A DNA stretch of 64,000 nucleotides from Paraburkholderia acidipaludis NBRC 101816 (GTDB lineage Bacteria > Pseudomonadota > Gammaproteobacteria > Burkholderiales > Burkholderiaceae), in NCBI RefSeq assembly GCF_000684975.1, contig NZ_BAXZ01000010.1:1-64000 (forward strand), written 5' to 3'. How positions within the stretch are numbered: position 1 is the first letter of the stretch; every line of letters begins with the position of its first letter. The notes beneath the pieces were generated by a model. It was not told the DNA's origin. It did no database searches and saw only the letters and a program-made list of their open reading frames with translations. Made by a program: the position numbers and the translations under genes. Below are positions 53,274 to 62,175 of the stretch, piece after piece.

Positions 53274-54226
53274 AGATTCTGCAGGTCGATCAGGATCTGG
53301 CGCGTCGCGAGCGGCGTGCCGCCAAGGTAAGTATTCAGCAGGAAACGCATCAGCGCCTTGCTCTGCGCGACGGTCTGAGGACGATGGTAATCGTCCTGCT
53401 CCATGTCGAGCAACGTCTGCCCCGCCAGCACCGGCCACTGCGCGGGCCACTCGTCCGACGCCTCGCGCACGCCGCGCTCGGGGTCGAACACGTAGCGGCC
53501 TTCCGCCATCACGGTCTTCCGGTTCACCGTGCGGTTCAGCGCCAGCGCATAGCCGGTCTCGCGCAGCAGCACGCGCTCGAACGAGCGCAGCACCTGCACG
53601 GGCGGCTCGTCGTGCGCGAGGCGCGTGAGCGTCACGACATAATGGCGAAACAGGCTGGGATGCGGGTCCTCGCGCGCGCAGAACTTCACGAGCAGCTCGT
53701 TCACATAGAAGCCGCACAGCAGCGCGTCGCCGGTGAGCGGCAGCATGCCGCCCACCCATTCGGCGCCCGTGAGCGTGCGGACTTCGCCTTTGCCGGTCCA
53801 CGAGAGCGTGAGCGGCTGGAACGTCTGCAGCACGCCGCGCAGCGCCGAATGCGGACGCTTCGCGCCCTTCGCGACGAGCGCGATGCGGCCGTGGTCGCGC
53901 GAGAGGACGTCGATGATGAGGCTGGTTTCGCGGTACGGATAGCTATGCAGCACGAAGGCCGGCTGCTCGGCAACGCGAAAGTCCGACGACGTGCCGCGCG
54001 GCGCACGCGGCGCCGATACGCGGCGTGCGGGCTCGCCTTCGCCATCGTCGACGCGGGCCGCCGGCCGCGCTTTGGCAGCGCGCTTGCGGCGCGGTGCGGC
54101 CGACTCAGGTGCGGCCGGTTCGGGCTCGGCCGGCACCGCTGCCGGGCCGTGCGCGTCGTCGCGCGAAGCGTCGAGCGCCTCCTGGTCGTCGTGAACGCTT
54201 ACGGCTTCGCCGTCATTCATACCCAT
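53270..54226 (-). CDS. recO: DNA repair protein RecO with N-terminal extension
   Basis: A 318-residue RecFOR-pathway protein that loads RecA at gaps. The RecO core begins near residue 84 (FRVAEQPAFVLHSYPYRETS), with the OB fold to about 160 and the helical, zinc-region equivalent after it. Residues 1-83 are an added low-complexity Ala/Pro/Glu/Arg segment not found in E. coli. The start overlaps the era stop by 14 bases; ATG-GGT-ATG gives two possible starts two codons apart. Confidence 0.93.
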   Translation of the reverse strand: MGMNDGEAVSVHDDQEALDASRDDAHGPAAVPAEPEPAAPESAAPRRKRAAKARPAARVDDGEGEPARRVSAPRAPRGTSSDFRVAEQPAFVLHSYPYRETSLIIDVLSRDHGRIALVAKGAKRPHSALRGVLQTFQPLTLSWTGKGEVRTLTGAEWVGGMLPLTGDALLCGFYVNELLVKFCAREDPHPSLFRHYVVTLTRLAHDEPPVQVLRSFERVLLRETGYALALNRTVNRKTVMAEGRYVFDPERGVREASDEWPAQWPVLAGQTLLDMEQDDYHRPQTVAQSKALMRFLLNTYLGGTPLATRQILIDLQNL

Positions 54227-55118
54227 AGGCGCGCAGCCCGGCTTCGTTGTCGGCCCAGCCGCTCTTCACCTTCACGAAGGTTTCGAGATAGACGGGACCG
54301 TCGAACAGTTTCTCCATGTCGAGCCGCGCCTCGGTGCTGATCTGCTTGAGCTTCGCGCCCTTCTGGCCGATCACCATCGCCTTCTGGGTGTCGCGCTCGA
54401 CGAGGATCGTCGCGAAGATGCGGCGCAGCCGGCCTTCCTGTTCGAACTTGTCGATCAGCACCGTGCTCGTGTACGGCAGCTCGTCGCCGGTCCAGCGGAA
54501 CACCTTCTCGCGCAGGATCTCGGCCGCGAGAAAACGCTCGCTGCGGTCGGTGAGATCGTCCTCGCCGTAGATCGGCTCGCCTTCGGGCAGATACGGCTTG
54601 AGCGTTTCGAGCAGGTGCTTGATATCGTCCGAATTCTTCGCCGAAAGCGGCACGATCTCGCGGAATTCGCGCAGCTTCTGCACTTCCTGGATGAACGGAT
54701 AAAGCGTGGCCTTGTCGCTCACGCGGTCGATCTTGTTCGCGATCAAGATCGTGGGCGCCTTGGGCGGAATTAGATCGAGCACCTTCTGGTCGTCGGGACC
54801 GAACTTGCCCGCCTCGATCACGAACAGCACCGCGTCGACCGAGCTCAGCGTCGACGTCACCGCGCGGTTCAGCGAGCGATTGAGCGCCGTGCTGTGGCGC
54901 GTCTGGAAGCCGGGGGTGTCGACGAAGATGTATTGCGCGTCGTCGATCGTGTTGATGCCCGTGATGCGATGGCGCGTGGTCTGCGCCTTGCGCGACGTGA
55001 TGCTGATCTTCTGGCCGACGAGGGCATTCATCAGCGTCGACTTGCCGACGTTCGGCCGGCCGACGATCGCGACCATGCCGCAACGAAAACCGGCAGGAGT
55101 GGAAGTGGGAGCGTTCAT
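54213..55118 (-). CDS. era: GTPase Era
   Basis: A 301-residue GTPase for 16S rRNA 3'-end and 30S maturation. G1 is VGRPNVGKSTLMNAL, G2 region TRHRITGI, G3 DTPGF and G4 NKID. The C-terminal KH domain has VIGQKGAKLKQI. The start MNAPTSTPAGFRCG was chosen by comparison; an earlier ATG adds 18 residues. It follows rnc by 63 bases; the two act in the same rRNA pathway. Confidence 0.96.
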   Translation of the reverse strand: MNAPTSTPAGFRCGMVAIVGRPNVGKSTLMNALVGQKISITSRKAQTTRHRITGINTIDDAQYIFVDTPGFQTRHSTALNRSLNRAVTSTLSSVDAVLFVIEAGKFGPDDQKVLDLIPPKAPTILIANKIDRVSDKATLYPFIQEVQKLREFREIVPLSAKNSDDIKHLLETLKPYLPEGEPIYGEDDLTDRSERFLAAEILREKVFRWTGDELPYTSTVLIDKFEQEGRLRRIFATILVERDTQKAMVIGQKGAKLKQISTEARLDMEKLFDGPVYLETFVKVKSGWADNEAGLRAYGYE

Positions 55119-55181
55119 GATCGGACCGGACAAAAAAGCGTTGAGTACAGCGACCGCGCGCGCGGCGCGCACGGGTTGGGA

Positions 55182-56297
55182 TCAGTGGCCGGCATCGGCC
55201 GCGCGCACGGGCAGCGCGACAGCATGATCCGGCTCGGCGGCCGCCGCAGCCGGGTGGCCGGGATGGCCAGGCAGGGGCGCTTCGGCGGCATCGCGGCCGC
55301 GTGCCGCCGGGCGCGATTCAGCGGCGGCCTGCGGACCGACTTCGGCACGCTCGGGGGTACGCGGGCCGCCCTTCTCCTTCTCGCCCGGACGTTCCTGCAC
55401 GTGGGCCGCGCGAATGACCGCAACCGGCGCCGCCTGCGGCGGCGGAACCCGGTCGATTGCCTCGGCCGGGGCCGGCTGGCGCTCGCTACGCTGGGCGCGC
55501 TCGCGGCGCTCCGGCGTGCGCAGATCGAGCGCGCCCTGTACGCCCGTCACGCCCGGCACCACCTCGGGTTCCGTTCTGGCAGCGCGCGCGCCCTTCGAAC
55601 GACGCGGCTTGGCGGCCAGCGCCGGCGCCGCCGCCATGACCTCGTCCAGCGCCTTCTTGGCCGCGGCCTGTTCGGCAGCGCGACGGCTCGCGCCCGAACC
55701 GGACACCTTCACGTCCAGCTTCGGCACCGTGCACTCGACCTCGAACTGCTGATTGTGCGCCGCACCATGCGTGGCGATGACCGTGTAGGTGGGCAATGCG
55801 ATCTTGTGACCCTGCAGATATTCCTGCAGCAGCGTCTTCGAGTCCTTGCCCAGCGTGCGCGGGTCGATGTGATCGAGGATCGGCACGTAAAGGCGCTTGA
55901 TGACGGTCTGCGCGGCGTCGAAGCCGCCATCGAGAAAGATCGCCCCGAAGATGGCTTCCAGCGCATCCGCAAGGATCGACGGACGGCGAAACCCGCCGCT
56001 GCGCAACTCGCCTTCGCCAAGCCGCAGGCCGTCCGCAATATTGAGGGCCTGAGCAATTTCGTAGAGCGACTGCTGCTTGACGAGATTCGCGCGCACGCGC
56101 GAGAGGTCGCCTTCGTCCAGCTTGCTAAAACGTTGGAACAATAGGGCCGCCACCGCGCAATTCAGAACCGAATCACCGAGGAATTCGAGGCGTTCGTTAT
56201 GCGTGGCACTGTGACTACGGTGGGTCAAAGCCTGGCGCAACAATTCCGCATTGCGAAATTCGTAGCGCAACCGGCTTTCCAGCGGAGATAGGGGCAT
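55182..56297 (-). CDS. rnc: Ribonuclease III with long C-terminal extension
   Basis: A 371-residue double-strand-specific RNase. The signature ERLEFLGDSVLNCAVA and the second metal site DALEAIFGAIFLDGG are intact. The dsRNA-binding domain ends near residue 222. Residues 223-371 are an Ala/Pro/Arg/Glu-rich disordered tail absent from the 226-residue E. coli enzyme. A TATACT box ends 6 bases before the ATG and no Shine-Dalgarno is seen, so the gene may have a leaderless transcript as well as being in the lepB-rnc-era operon. Confidence 0.95.
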   Translation of the reverse strand: MPLSPLESRLRYEFRNAELLRQALTHRSHSATHNERLEFLGDSVLNCAVAALLFQRFSKLDEGDLSRVRANLVKQQSLYEIAQALNIADGLRLGEGELRSGGFRRPSILADALEAIFGAIFLDGGFDAAQTVIKRLYVPILDHIDPRTLGKDSKTLLQEYLQGHKIALPTYTVIATHGAAHNQQFEVECTVPKLDVKVSGSGASRRAAEQAAAKKALDEVMAAAPALAAKPRRSKGARAARTEPEVVPGVTGVQGALDLRTPERRERAQRSERQPAPAEAIDRVPPPQAAPVAVIRAAHVQERPGEKEKGGPRTPERAEVGPQAAAESRPAARGRDAAEAPLPGHPGHPAAAAAEPDHAVALPVRAADAGH

Positions 56298-56303
56298 GGA
56301 CAG

Positions 56304-56309
56304 AGTATA
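56304..56309 (-). promoter_or_regulatory. Candidate -10 box giving a leaderless rnc transcript
   Basis: TATACT on the minus strand places the expected start point on the A of the rnc ATG. The -35 region at 17 bases (TTCGCC) is weak, so this is tentative. Confidence 0.4.
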
Positions 56310-56430
56310 ACGCGCCCGCCCGTCCCGGCGAAAACCCGGAGCGGCAGGCGAAAAAGCGTGGATGTTGCGAGGTTAGCGCGGTTTCTTCAAGTGGCGCGCG
56401 AAGACCTTGCGCGCATCGACAACGGGGTTG

Positions 56431-57324
56431 TCACTCGAACGAACCGATGCGCTTCAGGCTGCTGAAGTTCATCCAGATGAAGAACGCGCGGCCGACGATG
56501 TTCGCGTCGGGCACGAAGCCCCAATAGCGGCTGTCGGCGCTGTTGTCGCGGTTATCGCCCATCATGAAGTAATGGCCCGGCGGCACCTTGCAGATCACGC
56601 CGCGCGCGTTGTACTGGCAATTGTCGCGATACGGGTAGTCTTCCGCGCCGATGATGAACGGCGGCACCGCGGGGTTGTTCAGGATGTTGTTCTTGCGGCT
56701 GCCGAGGTCTTCGGTGAACTGCTTCGCGTAGCCAATGCGCTCTTCGTCGAAGTAATCGGGCTGCGGCGTCTCGGGCACGGGCTTGCCGTTGATCGTGAGC
56801 TGCTTGTCCTGATACGCGACCACGTCGCCCGGCAGGCCGATCACGCGCTTGATGTAGTCGACCGATTCGTCCATCGGATAGCGGAACACGACCACATCGC
56901 CGCGCTGAAGCGGACGGCCCTGGGTGATCTTCGTGTTCGTGATCGGCAGGCGGAGGCCGTAGTCGTACTTGTTCACGAGGATGAAATCGCCCACGAGCAG
57001 CGTGGGCACCATCGAGCCCGACGGGATCTTGAACGGCTCCACGACGAACGAGCGCACGAGGAACACGACCAGGATCACGGGAAAGAAGCTTGCCGTGTAC
57101 TCGAGCCACCACGGCTGGCGCAGCTTCTCGTTGCGCAGGCTCTGACGCGTGACGGCCGCGTTTTCGTCGGCGAAGCGCTCGCCGACGCGCGCCTGCTGGC
57201 GATCGAACTCCGCCACTGCGGCATCGGCGGCGAGGCGCCGGCGCGGCACGAAAACCAGTTTGTCTGCCACCCACGCAATGCCCGTCAAGATCACGAGCAC
57301 AAAAAGGATCAGCGCAAAATTCAT
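56431..57324 (-). CDS. lepB: Signal peptidase I LepB
   Basis: A 297-residue membrane protease that removes signal peptides. Two N-terminal spans (about 1-20 and 82-100) precede the periplasmic catalytic domain. The nucleophile is the Ser in IPSGSMVPTLL and the general base the Lys in DYIKRVIGLPGD. The late motif GDNRDNSADSRYWGFV is intact. It follows lepA by 57 bases, the usual pair. Confidence 0.97.
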   Translation of the reverse strand: MNFALILFVLVILTGIAWVADKLVFVPRRRLAADAAVAEFDRQQARVGERFADENAAVTRQSLRNEKLRQPWWLEYTASFFPVILVVFLVRSFVVEPFKIPSGSMVPTLLVGDFILVNKYDYGLRLPITNTKITQGRPLQRGDVVVFRYPMDESVDYIKRVIGLPGDVVAYQDKQLTINGKPVPETPQPDYFDEERIGYAKQFTEDLGSRKNNILNNPAVPPFIIGAEDYPYRDNCQYNARGVICKVPPGHYFMMGDNRDNSADSRYWGFVPDANIVGRAFFIWMNFSSLKRIGSFE

Positions 57325-57381
57325 GTAGTTATCCGTTATTCAACGTTATGCGACGCAGCGCGACTCGATGCGGCGGCAGTC

Positions 57382-59175
57382 TTATTTGTCCTCGACGCGC
57401 AGGATCGCAAGGAAGGCCTCCTGCGGAATTTCCACGGAGCCCACCTGCTTCATCCGCTTCTTGCCTTCCTTCTGCTTTTCGAGCAGCTTCTTCTTGCGCG
57501 TGATGTCGCCGCCGTAACACTTGGCCAGCACGTTCTTGCGCAGCGCCTTGATGTTCTCGCGCGCAATGATGTGTGCGCCGATGGCGGCCTGGATCGCCAC
57601 GTCGTACATCTGGCGCGGAATGATCTCGCGCATCTTCGCCGCCACCTCGCGGCCGCGGTACTGCGACTGCGAGCGGTGGACGATGATGGACAGCGCATCG
57701 ACCTTGTCGCCGTTGATCAGCATGTCGACCTTCACGACGTCCGAGGTGCGGTACTCCTTGAACTCGTAGTCCATGGAGGCATAGCCGCGCGACACCGACT
57801 TCAGGCGGTCGAAGAAGTCGAGCACGATTTCCGCCATCGGGATTTCGTAAGTCAGCTGCACCTGGCGGCCGTGGTACTGCATGTTGGTCTGGTTACCACG
57901 CTTCTGTGTACAGAGCGTGATGACCGAGCCCACGTACTCCTGCGGCATGTACAGGTTCACGGTCACGATCGGCTCGCGGACTTCGGCGATCTTCGAGGGC
58001 TCCGGCATCTTCGCCGGGTTCTCGACCTTGATCGTGCTGCCGTCCTGCTGCACGACTTCGTACACCACGGTGGGCGCCGTGGTGATGAGGTCCATGTCGA
58101 ACTCGCGTTCCAGACGCTCCTGCACGATCTCCATGTGCAAGAGGCCGAGGAAGCCGCAGCGGAACCCGAAGCCCAGCGCCTGCGAGACTTCCGGCTCGTA
58201 CTGCAGCGAAGCGTCGTTGAGCTTCAACTTTTCGAGCGATTCGCGCAGCGCGTCGTACTGGTTCGCCTCGACCGGATAGAGACCCGCGAACACCTGCGGC
58301 TTCACTTCCTTGAAGCCCGGCAGCGGCTCCTCGGCCGGCTTCGTCGCGTGCGTGACGGTATCGCCCACCTTGGTCGCGGCGAGTTCCTTGATGCCGGCGA
58401 TGATGAAGCCCACCTGCCCCGCCGAGAGCTCGTCCAGATTGCGCGACTTCGGCGAGAACACGCCGACGTGCTCGACCGGGTACTGCGCGCCGGTGGCCAT
58501 CAGCTTGATCTTGTCTTTCGGACGCAGCGTGCCGTTGACGATGCGCACGAGCATCACGACGCCCACGTAGTTGTCGAACCACGAGTCGATGATGAGCGCC
58601 TGCAGCGGCGCCTCGGGGTCGCCCTCGGGCGGCGGCACCCTGGCGATCAGCGCTTCGAGAACATCCTCCACGCCGAGGCCGGTCTTCGCGCTGCAGCGCG
58701 TGGCGTCGGTCGCGTCGATGCCGATCACGTCCTCGATTTCCTCGATCGCGTTTTCGGGGTTTGCCGCGGGCAGGTCGATCTTGTTGAGCACCGGCACGAC
58801 TTCCACGCCGAGCTCGATTGCCGTGTAGCAGTTCGCGACCGTCTGCGCCTCCACACCCTGGCTCGCGTCGACGACGAGCAGCGCGCCCTCGCACGCGGAG
58901 AGCGAACGGCTCACCTCGTAGGAGAAGTCGACGTGGCCCGGCGTGTCGATGAGGTTCAGGTTGTAGACCTCGCCGTTCCTCGCCTTGTACGTGAGCGCAG
59001 CGGTCTGCGCCTTGATGGTAATGCCGCGCTCGCGCTCGAGATCCATCGAGTCGAGCACCTGAGCTTCCATCTCGCGGTCGGACAGGCCGCCGCAAAGCTG
59101 GATGATGCGATCGGCGAGCGTCGACTTGCCATGGTCGATGTGCGCAATGATCGAGAAGTTACGAATATGATCCAT
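57382..59175 (-). CDS. lepA: Elongation factor 4 (LepA)
   Basis: A 597-residue translational GTPase that back-translocates or assists ribosomes in initiation and biogenesis. G1 is AHIDHGKSTLADR, G3 DTPGHVDF and G4 NKIDL. The C-terminal LepA-specific domain ends GSVEIPQEAFLAILR. The start at MDHIRNFSIIAHID matches the family. It is separated from the rpoE operon by a terminator. Confidence 0.97.
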   Translation of the reverse strand: MDHIRNFSIIAHIDHGKSTLADRIIQLCGGLSDREMEAQVLDSMDLERERGITIKAQTAALTYKARNGEVYNLNLIDTPGHVDFSYEVSRSLSACEGALLVVDASQGVEAQTVANCYTAIELGVEVVPVLNKIDLPAANPENAIEEIEDVIGIDATDATRCSAKTGLGVEDVLEALIARVPPPEGDPEAPLQALIIDSWFDNYVGVVMLVRIVNGTLRPKDKIKLMATGAQYPVEHVGVFSPKSRNLDELSAGQVGFIIAGIKELAATKVGDTVTHATKPAEEPLPGFKEVKPQVFAGLYPVEANQYDALRESLEKLKLNDASLQYEPEVSQALGFGFRCGFLGLLHMEIVQERLEREFDMDLITTAPTVVYEVVQQDGSTIKVENPAKMPEPSKIAEVREPIVTVNLYMPQEYVGSVITLCTQKRGNQTNMQYHGRQVQLTYEIPMAEIVLDFFDRLKSVSRGYASMDYEFKEYRTSDVVKVDMLINGDKVDALSIIVHRSQSQYRGREVAAKMREIIPRQMYDVAIQAAIGAHIIARENIKALRKNVLAKCYGGDITRKKKLLEKQKEGKKRMKQVGSVEIPQEAFLAILRVEDK

Positions 59176-59192
59176 TCAGTGCCGATCAAGCG

Positions 59193-59227
59193 AAAAAGGC
59201 GCGCCCCAACGATTGCGTGGCACGCCT
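59193..59227 (-). terminator. Terminator of the rpoE-rseA-rseB-mucD-grx operon
   Basis: On the minus strand AGGCGTGCC and GGCGCGCCT form a 9-bp stem with one wobble and a loop of about 13 bases, followed by TTTTT. It lies between the glutaredoxin-like gene and lepA. Confidence 0.7.
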
Positions 59228-59292
59228 CGTAAACAGATGAAAAACCGGACTATTTTAGCCGAAAAGGGGTGCCGACGGCAGGTTTCGGAGTA

Positions 59293-59556
59293 TCAGGCAC
59301 GCATCCCGAGCGCCTCGCGCAGGCGCGTTTCGTCGAGGCGGTAGTGGCACAGCTCCACGCCGTCACACATGAGAACCGGCACGAGTTCGTCGTAGCGCGC
59401 CTGTAGCGCGGGGTCGGAATCGACGTCGATCACTTCCACCCGCGCCCCGGCTACCGCGGCCAGCGGCTCGATCGCCGCGCGCATTTCCTCGCAAAGATGA
59501 CACCACGCGCGGCCGTACAGCACGAGCTGCGGCACGACCGCGCGCTGCAAGGTCAC
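59293..59556 (-). CDS. Glutaredoxin-family protein
   Basis: An 87-residue thioredoxin-fold protein. The active site is WCHLC and the cis-proline region is LVPVLMCDG. It is shorter than classical glutaredoxins and fits the glutaredoxin-2-like DUF836 group. The ATG overlaps the mucD stop by 4 bases, implying coupling with periplasmic quality-control genes, though the protein has no signal peptide and should be cytoplasmic. Confidence 0.8.
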   Translation of the reverse strand: MTLQRAVVPQLVLYGRAWCHLCEEMRAAIEPLAAVAGARVEVIDVDSDPALQARYDELVPVLMCDGVELCHYRLDETRLREALGMRA

Positions 59557-61088
59557 TTCTGCCCCGCGCTGCGCGGACGCAGCGGCACGAACTGCGTGTT
59601 GTCGCCGCGCCGCACGAGCACCGCCACCATCTTTTGCGGATCGAGATGGGCAGTGACTTCCTCGAACTGCTTCGCGCCCGTGATGTCGGTATCGCCCACC
59701 CGCAGAATGATGTCGCCCTTCTGCAGGCCGGCACGGGCCGCCGGGCCGTCGACCGAATCCACCTGCACGCCGCCCTTGATCTTCAGTTGCGCGAGCTGGT
59801 CGGACGGAATGTCGACCACCGCGAGGCCCAGTGCGTTCGAGGCCCGCGGCTTCGGCTGCGGCGCCGACTTCTGGTCGGCCTTCGCCGACTTGTCGCTCTG
59901 CATTTCGGCAATCGTGATCGGCAGGTCGCGCGTCTGGCCCTTGCGCCAGATCGTGACGGTTGCCTTGGTGCCGGGCTTCGTGTCGCCGACCATGCGCGGC
60001 AGGTCGGTGGCCGTATCCACGGACTGGCCGTTGAACTTCAGAATGATGTCGCCCGGCTGGATGCCGGCCTTGTCGGCCGGGCCGCCCGACTCGACGCTCG
60101 ACACCAGCGCGCCCTGCGCCTTCGGCAGACCGAGCGAGTCGGCCACGTCCTTCGTCACTTCGCCGATCGCCACCGCAATGCGGCCGCGCGTGACCTTGCC
60201 CGTCTTCTCGAGCTGGTCGGCCACGCGCATGGCCTCGTCGATCGGGATCGCGAACGAAATGCCCATGAAGCCGCCGGTGCGGCTATAGATCTGCGAGTTG
60301 ATGCCGATGACCTCGCCCTGCATGTTGATGAGCGGGCCGCCCGAGTTGCCGGGGTTCACGGCCACGTCGGTCTGGATGAACGGCAGATAGTCGCCCGTGT
60401 CGCGGCCCTTGGCGCTGACGATGCCCGCCGTCACGGTGTTCTCGAGCCCGAACGGCGAACCGATCGCGACAACCCACTCGCCGACGCGCAGCTTGTTCGA
60501 ATCGCCGATGGTCACCGCCGGCAGGCTGCTTGCCTGGATCTTCACGACGGCGACATCGGTGCGGTCGTCCACGCCGACGAGCTTTGCCTTGAACTCGCGC
60601 TTGTCCGTGAGCGTGACGTAAATGGTGTCCGCGTCGTCCACGACGTGCGCGTTCGTCATCACGTAGCCGTCGCTCGAAAGGATGAAGCCCGAGCCGACGC
60701 CGCTGCTCTGTTCGCTATCGCTGCCGCTATCGGGCGGCGTCGAATCCTGATCGCCGCCCTGACCTCCCTGGCTGCCTTGCCCGCCCTGGCCACCTTGCCC
60801 ACCATGAGGCGATTGCCCCTGCGGACTCTGCGGCAGCGGAATACCGAAGAAGCGGCGGAAAAACTCCGACATGTCGCCGTTGTCCATGCCAGGCGGCAAG
60901 CCGGGCTGCGCGGAACTCACGCGCGTGGTCGTGCGAATGTTGACGACGGAAGGCCCGACCTTGTCGACGAGATCGGTGAAGTCGGGCAGATTGGCCGCGG
61001 GCGCCGCCGACGCCACCTGCGGCGCGAACGGCAAGCAAGCCGCAACCACCGCGGCCGCGAAGAATTTGCGCAGCGGGAGAATCGTCAT
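59553..61088 (-). CDS. mucD: Periplasmic serine protease MucD/DegP family
   Basis: A 511-residue HtrA protease with a signal peptide of about 28 residues ending VASAAP. The catalytic triad is His in TNAHVVDDAD, Asp in RTDVAVVKI and Ser in GNSGGPL. Two PDZ domains follow (about 275-365 and 405-500). Between the signal region and the protease is a Gly/Gln repeat linker (residues 96-112). It degrades misfolded envelope proteins and limits the sigma E response. It lies downstream of rseB in the sigma E operon. Confidence 0.95.
   Translation of the reverse strand: MTILPLRKFFAAAVVAACLPFAPQVASAAPAANLPDFTDLVDKVGPSVVNIRTTTRVSSAQPGLPPGMDNGDMSEFFRRFFGIPLPQSPQGQSPHGGQGGQGGQGSQGGQGGDQDSTPPDSGSDSEQSSGVGSGFILSSDGYVMTNAHVVDDADTIYVTLTDKREFKAKLVGVDDRTDVAVVKIQASSLPAVTIGDSNKLRVGEWVVAIGSPFGLENTVTAGIVSAKGRDTGDYLPFIQTDVAVNPGNSGGPLINMQGEVIGINSQIYSRTGGFMGISFAIPIDEAMRVADQLEKTGKVTRGRIAVAIGEVTKDVADSLGLPKAQGALVSSVESGGPADKAGIQPGDIILKFNGQSVDTATDLPRMVGDTKPGTKATVTIWRKGQTRDLPITIAEMQSDKSAKADQKSAPQPKPRASNALGLAVVDIPSDQLAQLKIKGGVQVDSVDGPAARAGLQKGDIILRVGDTDITGAKQFEEVTAHLDPQKMVAVLVRRGDNTQFVPLRPRSAGQK
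60753..60803 (-). repeat. Gly-Gly-Gln repeat coding tract in mucD
   Basis: Five or more near-identical 9-base units encode GGQ repeats (one with GSQ) at residues 96-112. Such tracts can change length by slippage while keeping frame. Confidence 0.7.
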
Positions 61089-61108
61089 ATCGTAGTCAGC
61101 CGAAGGAT

Positions 61109-62170
61109 TTACCTGGGAGCCTTGTATTCTATGGCAGACGCGAACTGCTGCAACGTGGTCTGGGGCACCTCGCCGAGCACGGTAATCCAGTAATCGCCGC
61201 GGCGCTTCACGAGCACATGGGTGGCGCCGTTGCTGCCCGCGCCTTCCTTGCGGCTGTTGTTCTCGGCGGGCTCGACGAAAACGGAGATCGCGGCGAGGCC
61301 GTCGGAGAAAACGGCCTGATCCACGGGAATGGGCGGATCGTTCGCGTCGCGCGCGGCCATCGGCCGACGCAGTTCGCGGATCTTGTGGAAGCCGGGCACG
61401 GGCGTGCCGAAGCTCCAGCCCTGCGCCTCCATGTCCACCGGCTCCAGCGGCGGATGCACCACGGTCCAGCCGGTGGTGTTGCGTATGCCGCTGAGGATGG
61501 CGGTCTTGTCCGCCGGCACGCCGATCTGGACCTGGGTGAACGACAGTTGCTCGAGCACTTGCCCGTTCGACGGATCGAGCGTCTGCGCGCGCAGCAGCAG
61601 TCCGGTTTTCGCGTCCGCCCACAGCTTGTAGGCAAAACGATAGCCGTCCTTGGGATCGAGCTCGACGACCTGGCTGTCGATGCCCGCGACGCGATCGCCG
61701 CCGAGCGCCTTCGGCGTGTAGACGGTCACGACCTGATCGCCGCCCGAGCTGAGGAGCGCCGGGAAGGCGTCCTTGTTCTGGCGCTTCTCGATCACACAGA
61801 GCTTGCGCTCGGGCACGAAGGTGTAGACGTCGTCGTTATGACGCAGCAGTTTGCGCGGCTTGCCGTCGAGGCTTTCGATCTGCTCGTACTCGCCGTCGTT
61901 CTTCGTGGCGTAGTGTTCGATACGCGACGACTGCACGAAAGCCCCGCGCTGATAGACGAAGGTGCCCTCGTAATTCTGCTGCTGGGCGGCCTGCTGGAGG
62001 CGGTCCAGCCATTGAGCCGCGGCCTGGGGCGTGGCGAGATCGGCAGCCGGCGCGCTTTGCGCGTCGGCCCGGTTGGCCACAGACAGAGCGGTCAGCATTA
62101 CGGCCACACAGCATAGCAATGCCGGCAGCCGCCCCCAGATTGTCGTTTTATTGAACCGCAATGTCTGCAT
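61109..62170 (-). CDS. rseB: Sigma E regulatory protein RseB/MucB
   Basis: A 353-residue periplasmic protein with a signal peptide ending ANRADAQ. It has the MucB/RseB N-terminal lipoprotein-carrier-like domain (YEGTFVYQRGAFVQSSRIEH) and the smaller C-terminal domain. It binds RseA and lipopolysaccharide intermediates to gate RseA cleavage. The ATG at 62170 is used; a TTG one codon earlier is in frame. Five bases separate it from the rseA stop. Confidence 0.93.
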   Translation of the reverse strand: MQTLRFNKTTIWGRLPALLCCVAVMLTALSVANRADAQSAPAADLATPQAAAQWLDRLQQAAQQQNYEGTFVYQRGAFVQSSRIEHYATKNDGEYEQIESLDGKPRKLLRHNDDVYTFVPERKLCVIEKRQNKDAFPALLSSGGDQVVTVYTPKALGGDRVAGIDSQVVELDPKDGYRFAYKLWADAKTGLLLRAQTLDPSNGQVLEQLSFTQVQIGVPADKTAILSGIRNTTGWTVVHPPLEPVDMEAQGWSFGTPVPGFHKIRELRRPMAARDANDPPIPVDQAVFSDGLAAISVFVEPAENNSRKEGAGSNGATHVLVKRRGDYWITVLGEVPQTTLQQFASAIEYKAPR

Positions 62171-62175
62171 CAAGC

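Noticed and set aside
56341..56412. A short protein-like frame between lepB and rnc
   Set aside because: No start codon in frame; it would be fewer than 25 codons.
56407..59232. A 941-codon plus-strand frame opposite lepB and lepA
   Set aside because: Antisense shadow of two certain genes.
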